The notes under the pieces: generated by a model
What the model saw: only the letters and a program-made list of their open reading frames with translations
Databases searched by the model: none
Told to the model about the DNA's origin: nothing
NCBI GenBank assembly: GCA_032158295.1
Contig: CM063262.1
Span: 2,203,394 to 2,267,393, forward strand
Reading direction: 5' to 3'
From: Pycnopodia helianthoides
Lineage: Eukaryota; Echinodermata; Asteroidea; Forcipulatida; Asteriidae
DNA: 64,000 nucleotides
In this document: piece after piece, positions 12,401 through 23,119 of the stretch
Position numbering within the stretch: position 1 is the first letter of the stretch
Layout of the letters: the number at the start of each line of letters is the position of its first letter
Program-made: the position numbers and the translations under genes

Positions 12401-15400
12401 AGTCCTACACCCGCCACCAAACAACAACTTGGACTTACTTCCTTGAACAAAAGGTTCAACGGATACACAATAACCACCTCTGAATGGAGCCAGCACAAAA
12501 TTAATTCCTGGACCTCTCCCGGATTTACCCTTCCAAGCCCTCTATCAGTCTATAGAGTACGAGGTGACGCAGAGCTTGGTGGGTGGGAATTCCACAATCA
12601 ATTGATCTCTTCTTACAATATATAGCTCAACATACTGGACAATATTTTTTTCAAGAGACCAAGAAGATTTTTAAACAGTTCAACATCAGGCCTGAAATTT
12701 CATCTTTGAGAGAGCAAGGCCATACTCATTTTCCAAAGGCCACTTCCATTGAAAAATAAATCTGAAAGTCTATGAGAAACTTTTGAAGGGGCACCAAGGC
12801 CAAGACCAGGGCAACAGAGGTCACAGCCTCTGTGGCCTCCGTGTAATTCCAGACCTGACATATAAACTTTTTGATTTGCACTTGGCATCGAGACAAGATT
12901 TACCTAGTTTGTTTCATATCTTGGCAAAATTACCCCGATTCTCAACAGAATTGGAAGCTATCAGGTATTGTTATTATTGAATTGAAAAACACAAGACCGC
13001 CGGACTTGTTCGGTTATCGAGTTTCCTGGCCCGACACTAGAATCACTGACCTCAGGCCCGCCGTTCGATGTTATATTCCAGCCCGGAGGAGGGATTGTGC
13101 CTAATTGATGATGTCACAGTGTACATGTAGTTAGAGTGACGAGGTAGGGTCATTAAAGGCCCTGTACACTATTGGTAAGATCGAAAAACACAATGTTCAC
13201 AGATTCACACATAACTTACATGATTTAAAGTAAGTAATGGTAGAAAGGGTTCCTTAAAATATTTCTGCCTAAAATGCTATCGTTTCTGAGAAACGAGTAA
13301 AACAATAGTAATTATCGCGCGCGATAATTTGAAAAAACAGAAAACACATACATGTAAGATCTCTTTTCACTATTTTCTTGTGACCTCGATGACCAATTGA
13401 GCTCAAACTTTCACAGGTTTGTTTGCTCATGCATATATGTTTAATCACACAAAATGTGGACACTGATTTTGAGCTGTTACCAAAAATGTACAATACCTTT
13501 AAAGATAGGCCCTAGTCATTTGAAAGTAGAATACAAGCAATAGCACTCATTTTGAAAATTTGCTTTGAAGTTAAATTACACCAGTATTTTTTCAAAGGAC
13601 AAATCTGCAATGGCTTTACAGCTAAATTTATCTTTCTCATGACATTCTTTGACTGTGTGCCCAATACCATGATCATCAACAGCACAATTCCCTCAAATAA
13701 TTCCCTATCTGCCCCTATCTACTAACGTCCGCTTGCATTATTTGTAATTGTTATCGCCCAATCTTTTCATATGGCTCCTACATTGTATTACAAACTCCTT
13801 CCTGAAAAAACCAGGTGGTTCCCACAACTGGTTTTGTTTACTTGTCGGACTTATGAATTTGACTTTTCAAATAGTCCGCAAGATTTTTCACCAGTCGCGT
13901 GATACAGGACACAACCGGCGACCGGAGTCACATGACTCATAGTGGGTATACTGTATAAACAAACCAAGCAAGCGATGCTTTTTAGTTTCTACTATGGCAG
14001 AAGCGCTCGGAAGCAGCCATGCTTTTCCATGCACACCGCGACTCCGGTGTCCAATTTTTTTCAATCAAATATCTAATTTTTACCAACAAAGCTTCTTTGA
14101 GACTGATATAATCTTTCAACAAATGCATAAATACATACATTACAGTAGTTGTATATCTTGTGCAGTTAGCTGCAAAATTATCAGAGTGAGAAACAACCCC
14201 CCCCCCCCCAAAAAAAAAAAAAAAAAAAAAAAAACAAACCAACAACCATATCATAGCCAATCATCTATCTTGCAAGAAAATTAATATTTTTGTAAACTTA
14301 GTGATCACCATGGATGTTTATTGGTTAAAGGAAACGTGGATACATCTCATTTTGCAACTTGTGGTTTCTTAATATACACTGAATGTGAAACGTTAAGTTT
14401 CACAATCCAATATTTACTTTGGCTATTAGTAACACAAATTGCCACTGGTCCCCGAGGATGACAAATGGAAGCGTTTTGAGTGGTTTTGTTTACTTTTTTT
14501 AATCGGGGGGGGGGGGCTGAACATTAAGGTCCTTAGGGGTACTCTGATTAGTTGTCTAACAATTTGAATCATATGTGTAATTGTGTAAGCAGCTGAATTT
14601 AAAGGAACATTACAGAATTGGTAAGAAAAAAACTTGTAAAATATACTTTTTGATCACAGATTTACATAAAACTTACACGGTCTAATGATGACGATAGTAG
14701 AACACATCCGTTGAAATATTTCTGTCTGAAATGCCATATTGGATGAGAAATGAATAAACTAATTTTCCGATTGGAGTTTATCACTCAGTGAGCGTTTTAT
14801 TCATTTTTTTTAATCTATAGCCTACGATTTCATGCAAATGTGTAATCGGTTTTTTACTACATTGTATTTTCTCATGACCCAGATGGCCGATCGATCTCAA
14901 ACTTCTACAGGTTTGTCAGTTTATGTATATATGGTGGATTACATAAAGTGCTTACACTGCCAGCAACTGTTTTGTTAGCAAAAACCAATTCTGTAATGTT
15001 CCTTTAAAGGCAAACTGAACTGAGTGATTCTAGTTGAACTAGATACTTTCACCATAAGCCAGCCAGGGCCACTCCACACAATACCACCAACAACAGGAGC
15101 CTCATAGTCATACAGTAATGCATGTAATGCATTCAACCGAAAAGACATTGGTGATTTGTGCATAATGCAGCCACTTAATTTGTTTGTAGGCAAACTGAAA
15201 AACTGTAAGATTCTGTTCCTAGCATGTCCTTGACTACATAATTTCAATACGATGAAAGTCACGAGCACTCCAAAAAAACTGCCATTAATGACACAGGATC
15301 ATCACAAATCTCACAGGACTAATGCGTTGAACTGAAAAGTAGGGTCATACTTTGAACCCCAAAAGAATGTGTGGTTTCACGATCTGAAAGCCTACATGTT

Positions 15401-18400
15401 TTAAAGGTGATTGTAATTGCATCCTGCCAAATTATTTTGTCAAGGTCTGCTCAGAATGAGTTTCCATTACAATAAGAAATGCCTATTGAACAAATACACA
15501 CTAGTTTCAATGCTTAGAACAACGCACACAAGCGAATGCCAAGGTTTCGAAGCCAAAAGTAGCATTAACAACTATCGATTGCATGAGCGGCAAATGTGAT
15601 GTTGTGACATTCATGTATCAACAGGATGCAGACCCAAATGTTTCCTGTAATTTCTACTGTAAAGCTCAACTTTAAAATCACTTGGTGGTACTGCGTGGTG
15701 TAAACGAGCCAGATGATCTCTTATTTCAGAGCAGAACCTTGCGTCCGATGAATTTTTTTTTAAAACTTTACTTATAAAACTGCTGCACAAACTAATTTAA
15801 TCACTGGGTTCTCATGAAGCCCTTTATCACGCCCATAGGGGCGTATCACGCCCATAGGGGCGTATCACGCCCATAGCTAGAGCGTATCGAAATGCTCACA
15901 ACAGGATTTATAAGCAGTCTCTGTTGTGAACTGTATTGAAACAAGTCGCCTTAGGCCTTTATAACAAAAACAAGATTAGACCCCCTACTCTGTTTCAACT
16001 TTTCAAGTGTACTTTTCTTTCAGTCGCCCTCACCTAGAACACACTTAGAACGCCACTCGCTCGCTCAGGATCTCCACCAATCAGAGAAACTAGAGTACAG
16101 AATACAGATAACAGGATTCTCCCCAGGATCTTTCCAAAACTGTGAGGCATTCTGGACCCACATTTTGGAAGTTTGGCCAAGGCATGCTGTTTGAAACAAG
16201 GTCATCAGAATGTTTTCTGCTTGTTGTTTTTCTCAAGTGGTTGTGAAAGCCCTAATGTGCATTCTAGGTGGAGCATTCTAGTGGAGCATTCTAATTTGTT
16301 TGCATATCGGCCGAAATGTGCACATATCGGCAAGCACTTCGCACATCAGCCTGATATGCTAGCTTACAATGGGCATGGGAAGAACCCAGGATAAATCCTC
16401 TTCGATTCTCTGCGATACGGTATATTATTTCAATTCCGTTGAACTATCAAAGTATAACATAGTGAGATAGATCATCTCTCGTAAGTGCTCTTGTTCAAAT
16501 ATAAGCAGTTTTAAATTTGATAAACCCCATTGCTCTACATACAGTTTAAACTGTGCAGTTATGTACTTTTCTCTCAGTTTGGTCTGATGGCGTTACCAGG
16601 GTCTTGAAATAATTGTTCTGGTCCAGTTATGTTGTTGAGCTACATCACATGTACAAGGCCTGTGATCTGGTGGTGCCCCCCCCCCCTATGGTGGTCCCCC
16701 CCCCTCCAATAAAACTAGAACAATCTCAAGGACAGTCTTTTGGAAGACCTGGATACACAATGGGCTACAAAGACCTGTTGATGTCCCTTTTTTTTAATTC
16801 CAATCCTGGAGCAGTACACCCCTCAGGCTATAGAGCTGGCCTTCGAGATTGTTCTAGTTTTTATAGGACCCTGGAATTTATGGGATCTTACATAATGTCT
16901 AACCATGAGGTAGCTATGGTGGCCCTGAAGGGACATCGCATATCGCAAACGTGTGCGCATACGTATGCAATGTCGTGAAACAATTCGCGAATATGTGCGC
17001 ATACGTATGCAATGTCGTGAACCAAATCGCGAATATGTGCGCACACGTATGCAATGTCGTGAAACAATTCGCGAATATGTGCGCACACGTATGCAATGTC
17101 GTGAAACAAATCGCGAATATGTGCGCACACGTATGCAATGTCGTGAAACAATTCGCGAATGTGTGCGCACACGTCTGCGAATATATTTGCGATGTCGTGA
17201 ATTTTATTGCATACCATGTCGCATACCTTTGGGGTGATGTCATAGTTGCGAACAATTTGTTAGTGACCTAGGGAGTACGTGGCGCTACAGTCAGGTCAGG
17301 CTCCCTGTAAGCATGTACCCAGGAACTTGGCACCAGGCCAAGTCTTGCCATACCGGAAGACCACCCGCCTCGCTTGCCTAACAACAATGACTACCGCTGC
17401 AATGACTACCGCTTATCTCACTGTAGGCAAGAAACCACCCAGATCATTAGACATTTTATTCAAAGGTATGCAACATGGTATGCAATAAAATTCACGACAT
17501 CGCAAATTTATTCGCAGACGTGTGCGCACATATTCGCGAATTGTTTCACGACATTGCATACCGTGTGCGCACATATTCGCGAATTGTTTCACGACATTGC
17601 ATACGTGTGCGCACACATTCACGATTTGTTTCACGACATTGCATACGTGTGCGCACATATTCGCGAATTGTTTCACGACATTGCATACGTGTGCGCACAT
17701 ATTCGCGATTTGTTTCACGACATTGCATACGTATGCGCACACGTTTGCGATATGCGATGTCCCTTCAGGGCCACCATAGGTAGCTAATAGTCTTGCCTGA
17801 CACTATACATGTTCATTAGCATACAATTACCCTAACCTTTGGACTTTGATAACAAACGAACAGAGTTCACCAAAGAAGGAAGTGAGGTTTGGCACACAGC
17901 TTACAATTTATCCTTTTAAAACGAGATTATTTCATGCCAGTGAGAGCTTTAACTATTTTTGTACATCAAATATTTAAACCTAATCGTTCTGAAGAACAAT
18001 AACAAAAATAATGCAGGAGCTTCTAAGCACAACACAAAAATATAAAACAATGAAATATATTTAGAAGTAATTTGTTACAAAAAATGTATTCAAACAAAGT
18101 GCATGACTGGAAATTACCTGGAAAAATTAATCAAGGTTCAAAATCTGATGCATGCAAGTCACAGACTATAAACAAAAAGATCGTACCAATCTATCTGTCA
18201 ACTGTCCAAGTCAAGAAAATTACCCTTAGAAGACCCATTCTGTACTTGAATTGCGGCAATAAAGCCCGAAACGAAAAAAAATTCCACAAAATCCCTGAAA
18301 AAAAAACCCAATAAACTAGCGCTAACAATTTGTTTCAAACACAACACAATAACCATGCGTCATTTTCTAATGACAAAAAAAAAAACACTGTAAATTAATT

Positions 18401-21155
18401 TTAAAAACTGCCTTTATTGTTGGCATAAAGCCAGAATGATTTAAGGAATCGTGACTCAAAGCTCATGCTTCATTAATTTTTCATAATCATCCGACACAAA
18501 TTTATGATTTCAACTATGCACATCCTCACAGTGGATTTGATCCTGTAATAAAAAACCAGACTGGTCATTTTGTAATATGGAAGATAAAATATACAATAAG
18601 CTGTGCCCGAATCGACGGCTGTGGCTTTGGCCGGATCGCTGTAAATAGCCATAGCCGTAGTCACTTGCTTCGGATACGACCTACGCGTAACAACTCCGAT
18701 CTTGTACCTGAGTAGCTTTGACAGTAACGTTACTGACAAAAGAGTAGAACTGTACATCATGTTGATTAAAAAGTAAATAGTCATGTTTGAAATTAGTTTA
18801 TCCTGTCAATGTTTTGGATTGTTTTGCGTGACCAATCACTGCATAATGAGTAAAGTCCAGACTTTTTTTTTTTTTTTTAAGAAACCCTGATTAGTTTCAA
18901 CTTGAAAATCAACTGGTTTTACCCTTCTAGCTTTAGAGACCAATTCCTTTTTGTAGTTAATCCCCTACAAGGCAAAGACTTACTTAAAGGAACATTACAG
19001 AATTGGTAATTGTAAAATATACTTTTGATCACAGATTTACATAAAACTTACATGGTCTAATGAGGATGATAGTAGAAAACATCCCTTGATATATTTCTGT
19101 CTAAATGCCATATTTGATGAGAAATGAATAAACTAATTTTCCGATTGGAGTTTACCTATCGCTCAGTGAGCATTTTATTCATTTGTTGAACCTATATGAT
19201 TTCATGCAAATGTGTTATCGGTTATTCACTATTTTCTGTGACCCAGATGGCCGATCGATCTCAAACTTCTACAGGTTTGTCAGTTTATGTAGCCTATATG
19301 GTGGATTACATAAAGTGCTTACACTGCCAGCAACTGTTTGTTAGCAAAAACCAAAAAGCAGCATTCAGCAACAGAGACCAGCATTCTCCTGATGACGATC
19401 AAGGATCAGAGCATACTGATCGAAATGTTGAGTCGTTAACCATCGGTTCTTTTACAATAATAATAATAATAACGAACATTTATACTGCGCAATACCTATA
19501 TGAATATACTCTACTGCGCATCACAATTATTACCCCTGGTCACTGGGCCATTAGTTTCATTCCTTAAACCATCTCAGCTCCCTGGGGAGTATACAGCCTG
19601 TGCTACAAATATGCGCTACTAAGCTAAATCAATCACAAGAACCATCTCTGCCCTCACAGGTACCCATTTTACCCCTGGGTGAAGAGAAGCAATTTATAGT
19701 TAAGTGTCTTGCTCAGGGACACAAGTGTCACGACCGGGACTGGAACCCACACTCTGCTGAACAGAAGCACCAGAGCTTGAGTTCGGTGTTCTTAAACCAC
19801 TCGGCCACAACACCCTATAAATTTATGCAAGACCTACACTACTCCAACACTACTCAAAAGAGATTTAACATGGTGTCACCGCAAACCTCTCCTAGTTATA
19901 CTTCCACCGTGCAAAGCTTTAAATCCTACTTAAAAATAATCCTCACCAGGCCATACACCCAGCCTTTGCTCGGTACCAACAAGTGGTACGGCTGGCTAGT
20001 TCAGTGTTGAAAGGCATCTTCATTTCATTTGAAACATGGATTTGTGGAAAAGAGTGACAGACTCTAGATTAAATGACAAGCTACATGTATAATAGTCCTG
20101 CTCACCAGTCACTAAATAAGTTACAATTACAAGGGCAAACCCTGACATACAATTGTCCTAACTGTAGGCCTACTTTCACGAATAACACATCCCCCAGGCC
20201 CGTTACATTTACGTACCCCACTCAGTTCTTAGTTCATGTTTTGTCATGTTTGTAAGCATTTTGCAACGCTATTTTAGTATTTATATAGGGCAATGCTAGA
20301 CCCAGTAACTGGGGCCGGGGTGCTGTACTCCTTCCTTTAATTTAAAAACATGTTTACATCTGTGGTCGCAGATATCAAAAGAACAGTGCAGTGCCCCAGT
20401 TACTGGGTCTACTCATTGTCTACTTTAAGGCAACGCAATTTTACCTTAATTTAGGAAAATAAACAAATCTACTGCAGAGGCAAGTGCCTATCCTGATGTA
20501 GTAAAAGGACAAATATCTGCATCAGACATTCACTCTTAATTTTAAAGCATTTGAAGAAGAAAAATAATTATACAAAAGTGGGATCAATAAAAAACAACTT
20601 AAGGATTTCGTTCTTTTAGAATAAGAATTGTTCAACCAAACTGCCAACCTATCCAGACAGGTGTGGATAAAAGTTCATCTAAACTTTAGGTAGATAAAAA
20701 GACATAACAGTCTATAGATTTATGCAAGACCTAGCTGCTCAGTGATTTATCGATCCATAGAATATGACCGCAACCAAATTATAATCTAGTTTAAAACTCA
20801 GTAGTATTGTACTAGGTAGTACTTAAGGATGACCTTCCTCCATGACCATGCTCATAAAATAGTTCTAGGAGTACTACGTAGTCATGGCAGTCAACTACTC
20901 GAGTACGTACATGTAGGCCTATATGTATTGTCACTAGTTACTGCAAAAACGACCACCCAATGCACATGCAGAGTGGCTACATAACTGTTGTGTACTAAAA
21001 ATGACATTATGTGTACATACATGTTGCAAATATTGATTTCGTGTATTTTTGTAGTTGTACTCACCAACTTTCTCCCGATTGTGTTGTTGTTTGACTCCAA
21101 ACCGTTCGTCTTTTTTACTGTCCAAGTCCTTGCTCGTGACTTCTACTGATGGCAT
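3361..21155 (-). CDS. Nuclear IkB-like ankyrin protein (BCL3 / IkB-zeta type), 8 coding exons
   Basis: Exons in coding order are 21155-21065, 9433-7250, 6444-6336, 5732-5586, 4801-4720, 4557-4454, 4151-3873 and 3402-3361. Together they give about 1012 aa once a one-base frame break near 7540 is allowed for. Residues 1 to about 750 are low-complexity: a Lys/Glu/Ser-rich part, then Gln/Asn-rich, then Ser/Pro-rich with repeated SPQHSPY motifs. The last ~260 residues are ankyrin repeats with typical TVLHLAI, NTPLHAA, KTALMLAV, KTALHYAV and NTALHLI cores. The segment LVNAKMYNGNTALH is close to the equivalent repeat of vertebrate IkB-zeta and BCL3, and the long disordered N-terminus also fits IkB-zeta. 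Proteins of this group bind NF-kB p50/p52 dimers in the nucleus and tune transcription. I infer nuclear IkB rather than cytoplasmic IkB-alpha because I saw no DSGxxS degron. A plain ankyrin protein is the alternative. Confidence 0.85.
3473..3779. mobile_element. TTAA-type element, AAGGTTAACTGATTGG family
   Basis: Starts TTAAAGGGAAGGTTAACTG and ends GGTATACTTTGCCTTTAA. Shares its body (ATTTCAATTCAAAATAATGT) with 4849-5238. It lies in the last intron of the IkB gene. Confidence 0.65.
3873..4151 (-). CDS. IkB-like gene, exon 7 (two to three ankyrin repeats)
   Basis: A 93-codon, phase-0 exon. It runs DCQSGKTALHYAVELQKM, then LVNAKMYNGNTALHLIVG, then MSRGANVSISNDANEKPCDL. The NAKxYNGNTALH signature is the best evidence for the BCL3/IkB-zeta branch. 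Local GC content is clearly higher than in the surrounding introns. Confidence 0.92.
4454..4557 (-). CDS. IkB-like gene, exon 6 (ankyrin repeat)
   Basis: It encodes GKTALMLAVEAHCESVNCAE then LLMSNADPLFP, an ankyrin repeat. Acceptor TTTGTAG, donor CCG|GTAATC (a weaker +5/+6), phase 0 out. Confidence 0.87.
4720..4801 (-). CDS. IkB-like gene, exon 5 (inter-repeat segment)
   Basis: An 82-nt exon encoding TIIRCMSLSRCSYPDETSKL to NFEG. It has acceptor TGTGTAG, donor GAAG|GTAAGT, and a phase matching exons 4 and 6. It is too short to be recognised alone; the phase match supports it. Confidence 0.85.
4849..5238. mobile_element. TTAA-type element, AAGGTTAACTGATTGG family
   Basis: A longer copy of the 3473 element with the same ends, in the intron between IkB exons 4 and 5. 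Confidence 0.65.
5586..5732 (-). CDS. IkB-like gene, exon 4 (ankyrin repeats)
   Basis: A 49-codon, phase-0 exon encoding TPLYLAVVCRLPILTEILI and then NMDGNTPLHAAAMMGNTEAIM. Both ends use good sites (CACACAG acceptor, ATG|GTAAGG donor). Confidence 0.9.
5795..6162. repeat. 23-bp minisatellite, about 16 copies
   Basis: Unit CACTAAGCGCAAGTAGCAGT plus CCC. A few units lack one base or read CTTAGC or ATTAAG. It lies in the intron between IkB exons 3 and 4. Confidence 0.92.
6336..6444 (-). CDS. IkB-like gene, exon 3 (first ankyrin repeat)
   Basis: It encodes VLHLAICKDKVALSVAIIE and continues to NKLQQ. It is flanked by acceptor GACCACAG and donor CAG|GTGAGT. Together with the end of exon 2 (DKDRDT) it forms the classic first ankyrin repeat of the IkB family, where vertebrate IkB-zeta has DGDTFLHIAVAQG. 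Confidence 0.88.
6927..6995 (+). repeat. tRNA-like fragment
   Basis: GATGGCTCAGTTGTGTAGAG resembles box A. GGTCACAAGTTCACCC resembles a decayed box B. It is in the intron between IkB exons 2 and 3. Confidence 0.35.
7036..7210. mobile_element. GGGCCCAATTTC foldback element (diverged)
   Basis: A diverged copy, GGGCCTAATTTCGTAAAGCC to GAAATTAAGCCC, about 40 bp downstream of the donor of IkB exon 2. Confidence 0.5.
7250..9433 (-). CDS. IkB-like gene, giant exon 2 (disordered N-terminal region)
   Basis: It starts after acceptor GCAG|GT and ends at donor GACAC|GTAGGT. The first reading frame is open for over 620 codons, down to a TGA at 7536-7538. The second frame, beginning with ATG at 7545, carries the last ~98 codons into the ankyrin exons (VVAGETLADLLETDKDRD). 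The two frames differ by one base, and the exon length (2184) leaves the same one-base deficit. Composition shifts from charged (KEKEKDVEETKK) to Asn/Gln-rich, then to Ser/Pro-rich with the acidic patch ITDMIESMTSDEE. A basic cluster RRRFTKLKK sits just before the break. Confidence 0.8.
10291..10482. mobile_element. GGGCCCAATTTC foldback element
   Basis: A near-complete copy with both ends, GGGCCCAATTTCAGAGCTGC and CATGAAATTGGGCCC, in IkB intron 1. Confidence 0.75.
11204..11363. mobile_element. 160-bp near-perfect palindrome
   Basis: GGGTCGATTTCACAAAACTC to GAGTTTTGTGAAATCGACCC. The arms contain repeated CTAACTTAGGACTAGTCCTA units. A MITE-like foldback with almost no loop. Confidence 0.8.
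11436..11695. repeat. Tandem duplication, period ~126 bp
   Basis: Two copies of the block AAAAGTCACATGTGAAAAAT to TTTCACAAGAACGTCACAAG. They are very similar and lie directly after the 160-bp palindrome. Confidence 0.8.
13153..13502. mobile_element. TTAA-type MITE, CCCTGTACACTATTGG family
   Basis: Ends TTAAAGGCCCTGTACACTAT and AATGTACAATACCTTTAA. Nearly identical in sequence to 51393-51732. Its centre has a palindrome, ATTATCGCGCGCGATAAT. Confidence 0.75.
14599..15007. mobile_element. TTAA-type MITE, GGAACATTACAGAATTGG family
   Basis: Terminal inverted repeats TTAAAGGAACATTACAGAAT and its complement, about 23 bp long. The body matches the copies at 18984 and 60934. The TTAA ends recall piggyBac-type target sites, but no transposase is present. 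Confidence 0.75.
15831..15890. repeat. 20-bp tandem repeat, 3 copies
   Basis: Unit TATCACGCCCATAGGGGCG, three copies, the last one diverged. Confidence 0.8.
16916..17777. mobile_element. Non-autonomous DNA transposon: 862-bp hairpin of 42-bp repeats with 8-bp target duplication
   Basis: The ends are perfect inverted repeats (ATGGTGGCCCTGAAGGGACA and its complement), flanked by AGGTAGCT at 16908-16915 and 17778-17785. The arms (16916-17233 and 17462-17777) each carry a head-to-tail array of a 42-bp unit containing ACGTATGCAATGTCGTGAAA and CGCGAATATGTGCGCA, in opposite orientation. A ~230-bp unique core separates them. The 8-bp duplication suggests a hAT- or P-like transposase. No transposase is encoded. 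Confidence 0.88.
18984..19354. mobile_element. TTAA-type MITE, GGAACATTACAGAATTGG family (right end missing)
   Basis: Same left terminus and body as the 14599 copy. It is truncated just before the right inverted repeat, within the run AGCAAAAACCAA. Confidence 0.7.
19449..19812 (-). mobile_element. tRNA-derived SINE-like copy with (AAT)n end
   Basis: On the minus strand a tRNA-like head (GGCCGAGTGGTTTAAGAACA, later GGGTTCCAGTCCCGGTCGTG) is followed by a ~240-bp body and ends in an AAT repeat. Related heads occur at 29350, 35148 and 53587. Confidence 0.65.
20297..20411. repeat. Foldback, TAGACCCAGTAACTGGGGC arms
   Basis: The terminal 19-20 bp are exact inverted repeats around a ~75-bp centre. 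Confidence 0.7.
21065..21155 (-). CDS. IkB-like gene, coding exon 1
   Basis: It begins with ATG (encoding MPSVEVTSKDLDSKK) and ends at a strong donor, GTTG|GTGAGT, in phase 1. The phase matches the acceptor at 9434-9435, giving a Gly codon across the junction. The exon is Lys/Asp-rich with no recognised domain. Assignment to this gene rests on phase, strand and the absence of another candidate first exon; the 11.6-kb intron makes it less certain than the ankyrin exons. Confidence 0.6.
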
Positions 21156-21366
21156 AATGAATTTCTCCAACCGGAACTAGCCCTTAAAATATAAAACCAC
21201 AGGAAAGGTACCTCCTAGACGAAACATGTACTCGTGGAAAACAAGGAGGGAATTTTAGAAAGCTCAACACGGAACTAATATGGTGCAGAGTTTGTGACGC
21301 AGGTTACAAGGCGAAGCGAATCATCCGATTGGCCGTTGCGCTAACCTCATGAATAATTCATATCTT

Positions 21367-21388
21367 GGGAATTTTTAGGGGTTTTCCC
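21367..21388. promoter_or_regulatory. kB-type motifs upstream of the IkB-like start codon
   Basis: GGGGTTTTCC at 21378-21387 fits the NF-kB consensus GGGRNWYYCC. It is immediately preceded by the half-match GGGAATTTTT at 21367-21376. Both lie about 220 bp upstream of the proposed ATG at 21155. Vertebrate IkB-zeta and BCL3 genes are NF-kB-induced, so this looks like a feedback site. Binding is inferred, not shown. Confidence 0.5.
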
Positions 21389-22162
21389 TTGCTGTCCCAC
21401 ATGACCTCACGTTGCGATTTGCCTTTTGTTCGTTTGGTATTATTATTATTGCTGACCTCTCCGACAACAAAATTCATATACAAACTTGATGAATGCTGCC
21501 CACGTGTAATGGTACAATAGAGCGATATGGCTGATGCAGTGTTGTGTAATTTGAAAGCCTGAACTTCATAAACTTGCTGTTCAATTGGTAGTAGAGCGGG
21601 GGTTAATTATAATTAGGCAGGTTGCCGTCACGCGTAGGGGAAGTTTACCAGCATTTCTTGCTATGATCAAATCTGTAAATTATCCGAACCCACAATTACT
21701 GTATCTTGACAATTTCTACCTAAAAAGGTTGTGGTTATTTTGAGAACCACGCAGCAGGCATCCTCTATGCACAGAGCAAACACACGATGTATATGAAGCC
21801 AACGCAGTTTTAAAATAACTGAATATCAAAAAAAGGTTACAAAATAATGCAATGACATGATGAATTGCTTGAGTATGAAAGTGATTGTTTGGTTTTATTT
21901 AGTGGTTTTTTTTGTAAACAACAATGACGCGCAAACTTTCAGGAAAATACACCCCTGAAACGTGACTCATTGTCTGTATAAACGTATAATTGACAAGCAG
22001 TTATCAAAATGAAAAGCAAATTTTGCGGTTTTTTTTACTCCCTGCATCACTGTGCAATCGATATGTTGTCTATCATGACATCATGACCTCAATTGATTTG
22101 GTAAAAAGCAGTGGGATGGGCTGACAATGCCCACATGCACTTTGGACCATGCCTCCTGACCT

Positions 22163-22398
22163 GGGCCCAATTTCATAGAGCTGCTAAGCACAAGCTTAGC
22201 ATGAAATTTCTTCCTTGATAAAAACAGGATTACCAGCCAAATTTCCATTTGTTGCATATTGCTTGTTACCGGTATTCAGCTGTTGTTTGCTTATGCTAAA
22301 AATCACGTGGAAATTTGGCTGGTAATCCTGTTTTTATCAAGGCAAAAATTTCATGCTAAGCAAATTTTTGTGCTAAGCAGTTCTATGAAATTGGGCCC
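22163..22398. mobile_element. GGGCCCAATTTC foldback element, long subfamily
   Basis: A 236-bp strong hairpin with arms including CTTGATAAAAACAGGATTAC and its complement. The same subfamily occurs at 57472-57710. Confidence 0.8.
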
Positions 22399-22670
22399 TG
22401 AACAACCACCGGTCACCTCTTCCTGCTTACGCCGAAATACTCTATTGTGAATCCACAGCAGATATTAATTATTGTTACTCTTTGCTGGCCTTGTGTCAAA
22501 AGAGGGCTCCAGATCTTTCCTTTATGGCGCCTCCATCATCATGTGTGATTGTGCACGATGCACCGACTTACTGCAGTACAATCGCTCCCATCATGCATCG
22601 CAACATCCTGAACAAGAATTTTGTACAAGCCTCAGCACTTCCCAGTAGTCTTGGATGAGACCGGTGGCGA

Positions 22671-22786
22671 TTTTTTTTTCTGCAGCATACTTCGTCAATA
22701 CAGTCAACAGTTAAGAGATAGGCTGTTCTTCCCTATCCCTAAACTGTTGACTCCATAGCCGACGTGTGCTGCAGAAAATAAATTTG
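22671..22786. repeat. Foldback with CTGCAGCA and CAGTCAACAGTT arms
   Basis: TTTTTCTGCAGCATACTTCG pairs with the complement of CGACGTGTGCTGCAGAAAA, and the inner arms AGTCAACAGTT/AACTGTTGACT also pair. Confidence 0.65.
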
Positions 22787-23016
22787 CAGACCGGTGGGGC
22801 TGAGCGAAGCAATTGATCACCATTATTATTACCAATGGGGGACTTTAAGGACGCTAGGTGGCAGCAGAATTACCTGGTAATTCGATTAAAGCCACTCTCA
22901 TATTCAAATTTGTGGATGAACAACTGACTCTTTTTCTGAAACTAACTTACTTCAAAGGGTGTTGTTCCTAACAATGCTTTACAATATCAACAGCTCTCCA
23001 GTGCTCTTTACCAAGT

Positions 23017-23119
23017 AAGGTCATAAACTTTCACAGGTTTGTTTGTTCATGCATATGTTTAATCACACAAAATGTGGACACTGATTTTGAGCTGTTACCA
23101 AAAGTGTACATTACCTTTA
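23017..23119. mobile_element. TTAA-type MITE fragment, CCCTGTACACTATTGG family
   Basis: It matches only the right ~100 bp of the family (CACAGGTTTGTTTGTTCATG to GTACATTACCTTTAA) and abuts the element starting at 23117. Confidence 0.6.

Larger units (their letters stand above)
9434..21064 (-). other. Intron 1 of the IkB-like gene (11.6 kb)
   Basis: It holds only repeats that I can recognise: the palindrome at 11204-11363, a 126-bp duplication at 11436, TTAA-type elements at 13153, 14599 and 18984, the 862-bp hairpin at 16916, a SINE-like copy at 19449 and a foldback at 20297. No convincing exon was found. Confidence 0.5.

Noticed and set aside
16823..17255. Overlapping ORFs with 14-residue repeats (for example MCAYVCNVVKQFAN) as repeat-protein genes
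   Set aside because: They arise from the 42-bp array of the hairpin element and are open in several frames on both strands, which is a property of the unit length rather than of coding.
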